From NCBI GenBank assembly GCA_024867545.1, contig JANFNE010000017.1, forward strand, positions 893,001 to 957,000: DNA of 64,000 nucleotides, written 5' to 3'. The position numbers and the translations under genes were made by a program. Shown here piece by piece: positions 54,857 to 64,000 of the stretch. Origin of the DNA: Phytopythium helicoides. Its lineage: Eukaryota; Oomycota; Peronosporomycetes; Pythiales; Pythiaceae. Numbering within the stretch: the first letter of the stretch is position 1; the number at the start of each line of letters is the position of its first letter. Below the pieces are notes generated by a model. It saw only the letters and a program-made list of their open reading frames with translations, did no database searches and had not been told where the DNA came from.

Positions 54857-56313
54857 ATGGAGGAGGCCGAGGAGATGGCGACGGCCGCGCTGTTCGGCGG
54901 CGAGGACGCGCGCTTCGAGGACGTGGAGATCGACGCGTCGGAGCTGCCGGCTTCCTTCTCCATCGCGCTGCTGTCGCGCGACGACGAGGCGGAGGCCGAG
55001 GCGGCAGGGGAGGCGGCGCGGGCGAGCGCGGAGGAGCAGGCGGCGCTCGGGGCGGCGGCGGCCGACGCGCAGCGCGCAGGCGGGCGGGACGAGGGCGCGC
55101 GCGACGGCGAGCGGCGCGCTGCGCAGGTCCTACCAGTGCCACTTCGAGGGTTGCACCAAGTTCGCGCAGGCCGGCGGGCTGTGCATCGCGCACGGAGGCG
55201 GGCTACAAGTGCCAGACGCCGTTCTGCGCCTTCTTCAATCTGCGCACGTGCCCCGACCACGGCGGCTCCAAGCGATGTAGCATCACAGGGCTGCACGCGC
55301 GTGGCGCTCGGCGCGTCAGGCGCTCTGCTGCGCGCACGGCGGCGGCCGCAAGTGCTCGGTCAAGAAGTGCGACAAGTACGACGCCGGCCACGGCTTCTGC
55401 CTCGCGCACGGCGGCGGCCGCGACTGCCGCGTCGAGGGCTGCACCAAGAAGCAGATCCGCTACGGCTTCTGCAGCGGACACGGCGGCAGGGCGCGCTGCA
55501 GGGTCGAGGGCTGCGACAAATTCGACCGCGGTCAGGGCAAGTGCAAGATGCACGGCGGAGGGCTACTTCTGCAAGGTGGAAGGATGTACCAAGAAGGACA
55601 AGGGCGGCGGCTTCTGCGCGTCCCACGGAGGAGGAAAGAAGTGCTACATTGATGGTTGCTCGACTCCGTGCGTCGGAGGAGGACGCTGCAAGCTTCACGG
55701 CGGCGGTCGGCGGTGCCAGGAGGACGGCTGCCACAACTGGGCTCTCAACGGAGGGCGGTGCAAGGACCATGGCGGCATAGGCAAGCGCTGCTCACGCCGG
55801 GGCTGCGATAGGCACGACCAAGGTGGCGGCTTCTGCCTCGCGCATGGCGGAGGGTACACCTGCACGGTTCCCGATTGTCCCAAGAAGCAGGTGCGAGCAA
55901 ATTGGGTGCGATACATCTGTCGTGTGCTGGAGTGTCTGACGAACCGATCGTCAATGTGTAGATACGATTTGGTCGATGCTGCGCCCACGGAGGCAAGCCG
56001 AGGTGCTCGGATTGATGGCTGTGACCGGATAGGACAGCACCACGGCTTGTGCAAGGCGCACGGCGGATTCAAGCAATGCGGGTTTCCTGACTGCACCCGC
56101 AAGGTCATTAGCGCAGGTCGCTGCATCAAGCACGGAGGCGGCGGACGGTGCAAGGCGGAAGGCTGTGTCAAGACAAACCGCGGAGGCGGGTTCTGCAAGG
56201 CTCACGGCGGTGGCAAGAAGTGCGTAGTGCCCGACTGCAACGAGTGGGCGATCGGTGGCGGGTCGTGTCCGCAGCACGAGCTGTTTGCGACTGCGTCTGT
56301 CATGTCGGTGTGA
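54857..56313 (+). CDS. WRKY19-like repeat zinc-finger protein
   Basis: Starts at ATG 54857 with an acidic N-terminus (EEAEEMATAALFGGEDARFE), then at least eleven Cys/His repeats of the pattern C-x4-C...GG-x-C-x2-HGGG, for example CHFEGCTKFAQAGGLCIAH, CSVKKCDKYDAGHGFCLAH, CKVEGCTKKDKGGGFCASH and CKAEGCVKTNRGGGFCKAH. The array is the oomycete/plant WRKY19-like zinc-binding repeat. An intron (GTGCGA...TAG, about 55891-55961) joins KKQ to IRFGRCCAHGG. Single-base corrections, mostly an extra G in GG/GGG (near 55125, 55202, 55290, 55330, 55562, 56012), are needed to keep one frame. Probable regulatory DNA- or protein-binding role; function unknown. Confidence 0.75.
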
Positions 56314-56557
56314 CCTCTCGGCCGAGAAGGGAGCAATGGGCTGGGGTCAAGGCATCGTATAGTAGCCACAAGAAAGTAATGACAGGCAGCGCAGCCGCCT
56401 GGGTGCCCTGACCGGCGCCGTGTAGCGATAGGACGAGGAGAGTCGCCTGCAATAGAAGAGACCGTGCACGCGAGGAGCCATGCGTCTGGTGTTTGTGTTG
56501 ATTTCGGCGTTACTTGCTCCGCGCCGGGAGCCTGGATCTCTTCTATACAGCCAGCGC

Positions 56558-57181
56558 CTACAGGAAGGCGACGCCCGAGTTGATGGCCTCAATCTCCGAT
56601 TGGGACAGCGGCAGGCGCTTGGTGTGCGTGAAGGGCAGCACGCCGGGGCCGGACGGCTGCACCGTCCTTGACGGCGGCGGGCTTGGCCGCCAGCTCGCTC
56701 GCGTGCTTGGGGATCGGCACGTGCGGCAGCAGCGAGCGCTTGCCGAGGAACTTGATGAGCGGCGTGCGGTGGCCGCTCGCGGTCTGCGCGGGGGCGGCGG
56801 CGGGCGTGGCGGCGGGCGCGGCAGCAACCACTGGCGCGGGCTTGGGTTGCCCGGCGGCGGGCGCGAGGCTGTCGTCGACCGTGAAGAGCGGCGCGCCGAC
56901 CGCGACGTTGTCGTCGATCTGCGCGAGCAGCTGCACGACCGTGCCGGCCACGGGCGACATGACGTCCGACGCTGACCTTGTCGGTCTCGAGCACGAGCAC
57001 GACCTCGTCGGCCGCCACCTGCTCGCCCGCGCCCTTGGCCACGCTCACCGAGCGTGCCCTCGCTGATCGAGTCGCCCATGGACGGCACGTTGACCGTCAC
57101 CACGGCCGGGCGCAGCGCAGACGCGTGCAGGGCGCGGCGCCGCGTCTGCAGCGCCGCCGAGGCCGTCACCGCGCGCAGCAT
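56558..57181 (-). CDS. lipoyl domain-KGD4 (MRPS36-like) fusion protein
   Basis: From ATG 57181 an Arg/Ala-rich mitochondrial presequence (MLRAVTASAALQTRRRALHA) leads to a lipoyl domain (VTVNVPSMGDSISEGTL, AADEVVLVLETDKVSV with the lipoyl Lys, MSPVAGTVVQLLAQIDDNV). After an Ala/Pro linker comes the KGD4/MRPS36 signature: HRTPLIKFLGKRSLLP, and at the C-terminus KRLPLSQSEIEAINSGVAFL, comparable to yeast Kgd4 (PMIKFVGTR and ELESINSGGAW). There is no acyltransferase domain. Three one-base corrections, each an extra G in GG (near 57056, 56968, 56668), are needed. KGD4 recruits E3 to the 2-oxoglutarate dehydrogenase complex, so this would be an E3-recruiting subunit with its own lipoyl arm (inference). 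Confidence 0.72.
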   Translation of the reverse strand: MLRAVTASAALQTRRRALHASALRPAVVTVNVPSMGDSISEGTLGERGQGRGRAGGGRRGRARARDRQGQRRTSCRPWPARSCSCSRRSTTTSRSARRSSRSTTASRPPPGNPSPRQWLLPRPPPRPPPPPRRPRAATARRSSSSSASARCCRTCRSPSTRASWRPSPPPSRTVQPSGPGVLPFTHTKRLPLSQSEIEAINSGVAFL

Positions 57182-57474
57182 ACTCGCGGCTTGGGGGCGA
57201 ACTGGTTCTGGCCCCCGATAAGCGGCTCGCAGCTCGTGCGACGGAGCACTTGGCCTCAGTATCACGCGCTCACCCATCGCGTTTAACAGGTGCATATCGG
57301 CTTTACCGGGGGTTCGTGGACTACAGGTCCATGCGTTGCGGGAGGTCCCGCGTCACTCATCGCTGGATGCTGCAATCACCGCGGCCGGATGACGCTTGAA
57401 GCAGCAGCCGGCGGCTCGATCCACCTCCGCGCCATTCGGCAATCCGCCCGCCGCCGCGCACTCCCCCCGCCTCC

Positions 57475-59351
57475 ATGCCGAGCGCCGCCGCCTCCGCCGC
57501 GCTCTCAGCCGCCGCGGCCGCCGCGCTGGCGCTGGGGCTGCTGGCGCAGCAGCGCCGCCTGCGCAGCGAGCGCACCGCCTTCCTCGCGGGGCTCGCGCAG
57601 CCGCAGCGCTACCGCGCGTCGCCCATCGTCATCGTGCTCGACGTCGGCAGCTCGTCGGTGCGCGCGAGCTGCTTCGCGCTGGTCCGGGCCGACGGCCGCC
57701 CCGAGTGGGTGCTCGTCGACGGATCCATGCAGCAGCAGCACGCCGACGCCATCGACGAGCACGGCGAGGCGGACATCCACCTGCTGCGCGCGACCGCCGA
57801 GCGCCTCGTGGACGGCGCGCTCGACTTCCTGCGCGCAGTGGACCTCGCCGACCGCGTCGTCGGCGTAGGCTTCAGCACCTTCGCTATGAACGTGCTCGGC
57901 GTGGACGCCGACGGCGAGCCCGTCACGCCAGTGTTCACGGTGCGTTGACAGCTGCGCCACGGAGAGAGCGCGACAATGCTGACAGTCTCGTGTGTGTGTG
58001 TGGGTGGATGCGAATAGTACGCAGGGACGGCGTCCGGGGGCGGCGGCGTGCGCACGCCAGCTGCGCGAAGCGCTCGTGAGTCGCGGTGCGCTCGATGACG
58101 CACACGACCGCACGGGCACGGTGATTCATCCAGCATATGCGCCTGCCACGTTCCTGCGGTTGCACCATGAAGAGCCCAGCGTTGCCGAATCGGTCCACAA
58201 GTGGCAAAGCATTTCGGGCTACCTGATCGGCCGATGGACCGGGAGCAACTGCGTGCCCATTAGCTACTCGGAGGCTTCTTGGATGGGTTTACTCGACTTT
58301 CGCCACGCAAAATGGGATGCGCAGCTGCTAGAGATGGTGCGCATGGACACCGACAAGATGCCGCCGGTGGTAGACTCGTCCACGCCCTTCATGGGACTAG
58401 CGCCGGCGTTCGCGAACCGATGGCCGGAACTCCAGAACGTCCCATTCTTCCTTGGTGTGGGTGACGGCGCCGCGGCCAACATTGGTTCCAAGTGCATGGA
58501 CTCCAGGTATGTGCCACTACCATATTTCGCCAATCGCTACCGTAGAGATCTAATCCCTCGCTTTCACGATCCAGTCGCATTGCTGTGACGATCGGTACGA
58601 GCGCCGCTCTGCGTGTGGTGCTTCCGTTGGAGGTTATGCGCTCGGCCAAGGTGCCACGAGGCTTGTGGTGCTACCGGATCGGAAAGGAGCAAGTGCTACT
58701 GGGCGGTGCTCTGAGCGACGGCGGCTCTGTCTACCAGTTCTTCCGCCGAATTCTTCGCCTGGATGAAGCCAAGGTTGATGCGGAACTTGCGCAACTTCGA
58801 CCGACAGAGCACGGGCTGTCGGTGCTGCCGTTCCTCAGCGGCGAGCGCGCACCTGGTTGGGTCGAAGATGCCACATGCACGATTACGGGTATCTCCAAGT
58901 GGACTTCGCCGCTCGAGATGCTTCGTGCTGGCATGGAATCCATAGCACTTCGGATCGGCGTCTTGCTTTCCCTCGTCGGTACGTTTGTCGTTCTTCGAAT
59001 CTCGCCGAAAATCGCACTGACATTTTTTTTTCCTTTGCTGCAGCGAATCACGCGGAGCCAGGTGCAACCATTGTGGCGAGTGGTACGGCGCTGACCAAAT
59101 CACGCGTGTGGCGTCAAATGCTCGCTGACTGCACAGGGAAGGAGCTTTTTTTGGAGACGTCCGCCACCGAGACAACCTCTCGAGGAATTGCCGCTCTCGC
59201 AGGGTCGTATTTGAGCTTGCATTCGCTTGAGGAGACATCGCATCTTGCTGATAAGAATGTCGACGTACAACGAGCGAATGTCACGGCGCATGCAGCGTAT
59301 CTGGAAGCGCGTCATTCCCAAGAGAGGCTTTACCGCTCACTCTACGAGTAG
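57475..59351 (+). CDS. FGGY-family carbohydrate kinase
   Basis: Starts at ATG 57475 with a hydrophobic Ala-rich segment (residues 4-22, possible membrane anchor or targeting signal). The FGGY phosphate-1 motif IVIVLDVGSSSVRASCFAL follows, then GVGFSTFAMNVLGVD. Introns: about 57940-58018 (GTGCGT...TAG), 58512-58573 (GTATGT...CAG, giving IAVTIGTSAALRVVL) and about 58979-59042. The second domain has PFFLGVGDGAAANIGSK, PFLSGERAPGWVEDA and EPGATIVASGTALTKS, the ATP-site glycine region, ending YRSLYE at 59351. FGGY kinases phosphorylate sugars such as gluconate, xylulose or ribulose; the substrate cannot be told. A one-base change near 58040 is likely. Confidence 0.8.
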
Positions 59352-59604
59352 GTAGGGAGGCATTCAGGTGCCCGAGGCTCATCTTTCATCCTCAATATGA
59401 AGAGCAATGAGTGACGATCACCAGTTCGATAGATAATGGAGTTCCCAAACACCGTGTTCTCGAGTCTTCACGTGTGGTGAACACATTGCTGCCTGCTCAA
59501 TCTATGACCTTTCTTCCCGCTTCACATCGATGCGTACTCAAGATAAAGACCCAAGTATGCTAACGAGAGATGGAAAACAGCCCGTAAAGTCATCTTCATT
59601 ACTG

Positions 59605-62600
59605 CTACGACAGGGCTTCTTCTACAATTGTACGCATCTCCTGCACATGGAGCTCGTACTGGCCCGTTGCAGGTGATGCGGATGGTCCACGCCCGACGTA
59701 TCCAATCGGTCGACTGTCCTTGAGGTGCTGCATCACAGTAATCAGCCGCGGAAAGATGTAAGAGTACGCACCCATATTCTTGGGCTCTTCTTGTACCCAA
59801 ACGATCTCGGCATTCGGGTACTTGGCAATACAGTCTGCGACTTCTTGAAACGGGAATGGAGCGAGCTGCTCGACGCGAGCTGTCGCAACATTCCGAATGC
59901 CTCGGCCCCGCATTCCGTGAAGGACTGGGTAGTAGATCTTGCCACTGCACAAGATCAGCTTGCGTATCTGTCGATCATATCACAGCGGTACGTAAGATCA
60001 TTAGAGGTTTTTAGCAGAACCGAAAAGTTGCTTTGTTCGGTTTGACCAGATGGCGATCAGGCACTTGAACCGAAAAAACGAACCGTCATGACCACTGGTA
60101 ACCGTCCAAAGTTGGAACATTTTGCGGTTGATAAATTAAAAGTTACGGTTTCGATGGCATAGCTAAATCGTCGTCTTCGTCCTCTAAATCGATTGTTTAG
60201 ATCAGAACGCAGGAGGCAAGCAAGCGGCATGGCTGGCACGAGAGGCAGCGAGGAAATGGGCGGTGCGGCCTGCCTAGCAATGGATAGCGAGATCAAATGG
60301 ATTTGTCGTTCGATGACGCGTGGTGTTGGGCGGTACTCGAAGAGCGCGTATCTCTTTCAACGTTGGATTGCAGCTCAAGAGGATGGCGAGACAGTCGAGG
60401 CTGCGATCATTTTTGCTACTCTTGCTGCTGAGTCTCCAGCGCAACCACCAGCTCGGGTACCGTTCAATTTTAATGCACTCAGTGATGAGACCTGCGTTCA
60501 ATGTTTTCGGTTCAACAAGAGCGAAATTTGTACCTTGGTAGACCTGATGGGCTTACAAGATATCACTACAAGAGAACGCACAAAAGCCTCTCCGATTATG
60601 GCAATCTGTGTTGTGCTGTATCGGCTTGCCGTTTCTGCCCGATGGATCGATCTAGAAGGGTTTTTTGGTCGCTCTTCAAGCGGCCTTTCCAACATCTTCT
60701 TGCATACAATTGACTACATTGATGCGCGATATTATGAGCGGCTATCGTTCTGTGGCAAAATCATTGGACCTCGTTTGAATTCGTATGCAGAAGCAATCTT
60801 CGAAGCAGGAGCTCCATACACAAATCTTTGGGGATTCATTGACGGGACAGTTCGGGGAATATGCCGCCCTCAGCCGCGAAAAGTGAGTGGTAAACGCAAG
60901 TACATGAGCCAACAGTCCGTATACAATGGACACAAACGCAAGCATGCTCTCAAATTTCAGTCGGTTGTTACCCCTGACGGTCTGATAGCACATCTTTTCG
61001 GCCCGTTTCCGGGTCGCAACCATGACATTAAAATGTACACTAAATCGGGACTCACCGAGCTCATCAGATCAGACACGCGCTTTCGTGATTTCCGCGTCTT
61101 TGGCGACTGTGCGTACGGTCGTGACGATGTGTTGCTATGCCCATTTGATGGTGCAGTGGGGAATCTAACACCACCACAACAGCAGATCAACAGTCAGATG
61201 AGTAAAGTTCGTGTTTCTGTTGAATGGCCATACGGGCAAATAATTTCCTACTGGAAGATGCTAGACGTCAAGTCTAATCTTCGTGTTGGTGTTCAACCTG
61301 TCGGCCAAATGTATCGAGTTGCTGCTCTGTTAACGAATTGTATCACTTGCTTCCATGGTGGTAGCACTACAAGTGATTACTTCAATCTCAAGCCGCCTGA
61401 TATCAGCGAGTATTTGCGGTTGGATTGAATGCAGTGGATTAAGACATGCAAAAGAGACTAGTCATGCAAAAGATCCTAGTCATTCTTTGCTAGTGCTGAG
61501 CTGAATAACTTCGCGCACTCGAGGATCAGAGCTCGATTGCTCTGCTGCACTCGCTCTTCAAACCGGAGTCGGTCTTCAGCTATTTTTTTGTCGAAATGTA
61601 AGCGCTGCTCAAATTGTTGTTGGGCTTGCTGTAGCTCTCGCTCCCGTAGCTCTAGGTTCAACTTTTGACGCTTTTCTTGCCTCCTCACCTCTTCCAAAAA
61701 CGCGTTTGAACGCTTCGCAGGCGTCCGCGAGGATGAGCGAGTAGACGTGCTTGAGATCGTGCTTCCAGAGTCACTATCAGCATCATTGTCGTCTTCTGAT
61801 CCCAAAGAGTTGCGTTTAGCGCGTCGCCGAGTGCTCTCCTGCACAATTGCCTCCGCGCACCGAGCTAGATCTTCCTCTTTTTTTTGCTTCTTGTCTTTCA
61901 CTGCTTGAGTGTTGGTTTTGTGTGCCTGCTCAAGGGAAATGTATTCCAGTACATACCCATCCCTTTCAGTGTAGTGACTTTGCACATTGACAGCATCCAA
62001 CGAGTGCTCAACGCCACTTTCAATACGCGCAGCATTCTCGACCTCCTGACAGGTCTTTTTAAGCAGCTTAAGCCGATCACGTATCTGCTTTGCATTCAAT
62101 TCCACACCGATAGCGGTCGACAAGCACTTTGCCACCTCCTCCCACACAGCAACAGTCGTTCCACGCGGTGCTGAGAACGGCTTCAAGCGCAAAAGCTCCC
62201 GCATCATCTCCTTGTCATGCTCCTCCGAGAAGCGAAACACCATAGTTTGATCGAATCGGAGCAATACTGAAGTGACTGGAGGCATTGCGCGGGTGCTGGT
62301 GTCTAAAACGGGTCCTTATTTTTACCTCGTCAACATCTGCAACAACTGGTCTAGTGAACGAGATGCTAAAAGTAGGTTAGCGTTTGGTGGGTTTGCAGTG
62401 GTGAACCGTTCGAAGAACCCACCAATTCGCGCTTGCTAAAAACCTCTATTCTCAACTGCAAACGAAGAGACTGTGCAGCCCCTACACACCTGATCATCGG
62501 ATACCATGCTCTGCTGATCGTCTGGATGTGGTGGTAGCACGCGCTGGTAGCTCGTTCCAAGTGCAAGATCCGCCAGGTCCGAGTTGCACGGGCGATGATG

Positions 62601-64000
62601 TAGCAGGGATTTTGGCGTGAACATGACTAGCGGCTTGCGGTTACTTGATGAAATCTGCCGTCGAAGTGCGTGAAAGTACTGGGCGGGAGTCGACGGAATC
62701 AACACGTGAAAGTTTATACGCTGGTTCGCTGCGACAGCGTCATCAGCGCTGCCAGCAGAAGCAGATGGAACAAAGACATCGCTGTCCTCGTTCAGGAGCT
62801 GGAGAAACCGCTCGATGCGCGCGCTACTGTGCTCTGGGCCTTGCCCTTCGTATCCGTGAGGCAGATTGAGTACGAGCCCGGACTGGCGTTGCCACTTCTG
62901 CTCGCCCGACACAATAAATGTGTCAATCATCGTTTGCGCGCCGTTTGCAAAGTCTCCAAATTGCGCCTCCCAGATTGTGAGTCCCATTGGCGTCTGCAAG
63001 GAGTACCCATATTCAAAGCCGAGAACTCCCTCTTCGCTCAACGGACTGTTGCAAACGGCAAATTGCCCAGGAGGAACCGTCTCTAGCTGTGTCATGTCGA
63101 GCTCATGGCGTACCCGAGCCACATCTAGCTCTTTGAGTGGAGTATACGACTCGTTTCGACCCGTTAGAGCCTCAACTTGGTCATACAACACGGCGTGCCG
63201 TTGGTTGAAGGTACCACGCTCGCAGTCTTGACCGCTCAATCGCACATTAACACCTTCTACTTGCAGACAACCGAAGGCAAGCATTTCCGCGGTACCCCAA
63301 TCGACGCGATCGCCTGTTTCCACGGCGCGAAGTCGATTATTCATGATTGCCTCAACTTTTTTGTGCGCTGCAAAACCTGTGGGGATGCGAAAAAGCTGAC
63401 TGCCGACCTGCTCAAGGAACTTGCGATCGACACCGGTTGAGCGATCGTACTTGAGCTTCTTTGCCACTGGCGTTGAACCATCATTGTTGCCAATAGAAGT
63501 GTTTGGATTTCCGGTAGTACTAACATCTTCATCGCCCATGTTGTACCACTCATACTTCCACGAGGTGTCGGCGGGGTTATCCCATGACGACGGCACCTCT
63601 CGCGAGTGCTGGTACTCAGCTGCCAAATGTGCTTCATACTGCGCAGACATCTCCATTGCCTCTGCTGATGTAAGCACGCCTTGAGCCTCCAGCTTCTCCG
63701 CATACAGTTTGATGACTGTCGGGTGCTGGTTAATGAAGTGGTACATGACGGGTGCAGTGATTTCCGGCGAGTCCTGTTCATTGTGCCCGTGCCTCCTGTA
63801 GCACACCAAATCGATAGTCACATCGCATTTGAATGTCTGGCGGAACTCGATGGCCATTCGCATTGCCTTGACGACAGCCTCGGGGTTGTCGGCGTTAACG
63901 TGAAAGATTGGACTGCGCGAGATTTTGGCTACATCGCTGCAATAAGCAAGCAAACAAACACAACTTGACATTAGTATCACATCCGTGTAGCTTCTGATCC
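59605..64000 (-). CDS. 2-oxoglutarate dehydrogenase-family E1 (DHTKD1/OGDH), 5' partial
   Basis: The visible 3' two-thirds of a thiamine-diphosphate E1; the N-terminus lies beyond the right edge. An exon begins near 63938 (DVAKISRSPIFHVNADNPEA) and runs to GTGTGT near 62490, with CYRRHGHNEQDSPEITAPVM, LRAVETGDRVDWGTAEMLAF, VRLSGQDCERGTFNQRHAVL, IWEAQFGDFANGAQTMIDTF and LPHGYEGQGPEHSSARIERF. The last exon starts IRKLILCSGKIYYPVLHGMR and ends EIVWVQEEPKNMGAYSYIFP, YVGRGPSASPATG, stop at 59605. The DTFIVSGEQKW and QSGLVLNLPHGY pattern favours DHTKD1 (2-oxoadipate) over OGDH, but not decisively. The enzyme decarboxylates a 2-oxo acid and passes the acyl group to an E2 lipoyl arm in mitochondria. 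Between the two exons lies a Harbinger transposon. Confidence 0.87.
60003..60016 (+). repeat. left terminal inverted repeat of Harbinger
   Basis: AGAGGTTTTTAGCA, preceded by the ATT target duplication at 60000-60002. Exact inverse of 62434-62447. Confidence 0.92.
60229..61428 (+). CDS. Harbinger DDE transposase
   Basis: A 399-residue intronless protein from ATG 60229. The DDE_4-type nuclease region shows the first Asp in WGFIDGTVRGICRP, the marker QQSVYNGHKRKHALKFQSV, PFPGRNHDI, the second Asp in FGDCAYGRDDV and the Glu in VSVEWPYGQI. These are the features of PIF/Harbinger transposases. All three catalytic residues are present and there is no break, so the copy may be active. It excises and inserts the element together with the DNA-binding partner encoded at 61476. 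Confidence 0.92.
   Translation: MAGTRGSEEMGGAACLAMDSEIKWICRSMTRGVGRYSKSAYLFQRWIAAQEDGETVEAAIIFATLAAESPAQPPARVPFNFNALSDETCVQCFRFNKSEICTLVDLMGLQDITTRERTKASPIMAICVVLYRLAVSARWIDLEGFFGRSSSGLSNIFLHTIDYIDARYYERLSFCGKIIGPRLNSYAEAIFEAGAPYTNLWGFIDGTVRGICRPQPRKVSGKRKYMSQQSVYNGHKRKHALKFQSVVTPDGLIAHLFGPFPGRNHDIKMYTKSGLTELIRSDTRFRDFRVFGDCAYGRDDVLLCPFDGAVGNLTPPQQQINSQMSKVRVSVEWPYGQIISYWKMLDVKSNLRVGVQPVGQMYRVAALLTNCITCFHGGSTTSDYFNLKPPDISEYLRLD
61476..62285 (-). CDS. Harbinger Myb/SANT-like DNA-binding protein
   Basis: A 269-residue protein from ATG 62285. Residues about 15-75 form a Myb/SANT-type helix-turn-helix (TTVAVWEEVAKCLSTAIG, then KQIRDRLKLLKKTCQEV). A Ser/acid-rich linker follows, then a long Arg/Gln coiled coil (LNLELRERELQQAQQQFE). 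In Harbinger elements a second gene of this kind binds the termini and imports the transposase. Convergent with the transposase, as is usual for the superfamily. Confidence 0.85.
   Translation of the reverse strand: MPPVTSVLLRFDQTMVFRFSEEHDKEMMRELLRLKPFSAPRGTTVAVWEEVAKCLSTAIGVELNAKQIRDRLKLLKKTCQEVENAARIESGVEHSLDAVNVQSHYTERDGYVLEYISLEQAHKTNTQAVKDKKQKKEEDLARCAEAIVQESTRRRAKRNSLGSEDDNDADSDSGSTISSTSTRSSSRTPAKRSNAFLEEVRRQEKRQKLNLELRERELQQAQQQFEQRLHFDKKIAEDRLRFEERVQQSNRALILECAKLFSSALAKND
62434..62447 (-). repeat. right terminal inverted repeat of Harbinger
   Basis: TGCTAAAAACCTCT on the plus strand, followed by ATT (62448-62450). Confidence 0.92.

Larger units (their letters stand above)
60003..62447. 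mobile_element. Harbinger (PIF) DNA transposon inserted in an intron
   Basis: 14-bp terminal inverted repeats AGAGGTTTTTAGCA (60003-60016, with its complement at 62434-62447) bracket two convergent genes, a DDE transposase and a DNA-binding protein. A 3-bp duplication ATT flanks it (60000-60002 and 62448-62450), as expected for this superfamily, though the usual target is TTA/TAA. Removing the element and one ATT leaves an intron of about 75 bp with GTGTGT and CAG borders. Both genes are open, so it may be recent and autonomous. Confidence 0.92.

Noticed and set aside
54453..55193. A 246-codon minus-strand frame rich in Pro and Arg
   Set aside because: Antisense to the GC-rich start of the WRKY19-like gene and to MED20 exons; composition artefact.
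1..64000. CRISPR arrays, bacterial insertion sequences and tRNA genes
   Set aside because: No regularly spaced repeats, no IS-type transposase, and no tRNA-like B-box with a foldable cloverleaf was seen on scanning; short tRNAs could still be missed by eye.

Overview
The window looks like nuclear DNA of an oomycete, most likely a plant-associated Phytophthora/Pythium-type species. Reasons: a seven-member cluster of AA17 lytic polysaccharide monooxygenases (a family known from oomycetes), oomycete-like initiator sites, an array protein of the oomycete WRKY19-like zinc-finger type, densely packed eukaryotic genes with 58-85 nt introns whose 5' splice sites are mostly GTGCGT, and classic eukaryotic complexes (CCR4-NOT, gamma-tubulin complex, Mediator, PDK1). 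There are no bacterial operons.

Layout. 1-2.4 kb: a Fanzor (eukaryotic TnpB-like RNA-guided nuclease) open to the left edge, with a possible guide-RNA scaffold behind it. 2.4-9.7 kb: a COPI-associated membrane protein, two unrecognised multi-exon genes, a tetraspanin, and a tryptophan/coiled-coil protein. 10-22 kb: the AA17 cluster, gene-poor and repeat-containing, built by segmental duplication. Seven copies range from intact secreted enzymes to a mosaic gene, a copy with a broken start and a copy that has lost both copper-binding histidines. 22.4-24.8 kb: a selenoprotein thioredoxin/glutaredoxin-type reductase with a C-terminal Gly-Cys-Sec-Gly and a convincing SECIS element. 25-31 kb: an LYR protein, a PH-SNARE, an IQCH homologue and an Nta1 amidase. 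31-39 kb: a P-loop (NACHT/STAND-like) ATPase, a low-complexity coiled-coil protein, a PH-TBC RabGAP and an RNF4-like SUMO-targeted ubiquitin ligase. 39-51 kb: a gamma-tubulin complex protein and CNOT1. 51-57 kb: PDK1, MED20, a WRKY19-like repeat protein and a lipoyl-domain/KGD4 fusion. 57-64 kb: an FGGY sugar kinase and a 2-oxoglutarate dehydrogenase family E1 with a complete Harbinger DNA transposon in an intron.

How genes relate. The AA17 enzymes would be secreted and act on plant pectin. The lipoyl-KGD4 protein and the E1, 2.4 kb apart, both belong to 2-oxoacid dehydrogenase complexes. Several gene pairs are divergent with 115-280 bp between start codons (reductase/LYR, PH-SNARE/IQCH, PH-TBC/RNF4, CNOT1/PDK1, MED20/WRKY19-like), implying shared promoter regions.

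Caveat. Many otherwise conserved genes need a one-base correction, usually at a run of two to five identical bases. I read this mainly as residual assembly error, so most frame breaks are not called pseudogenes. Exon limits were worked out by eye and can be off by a few bases.
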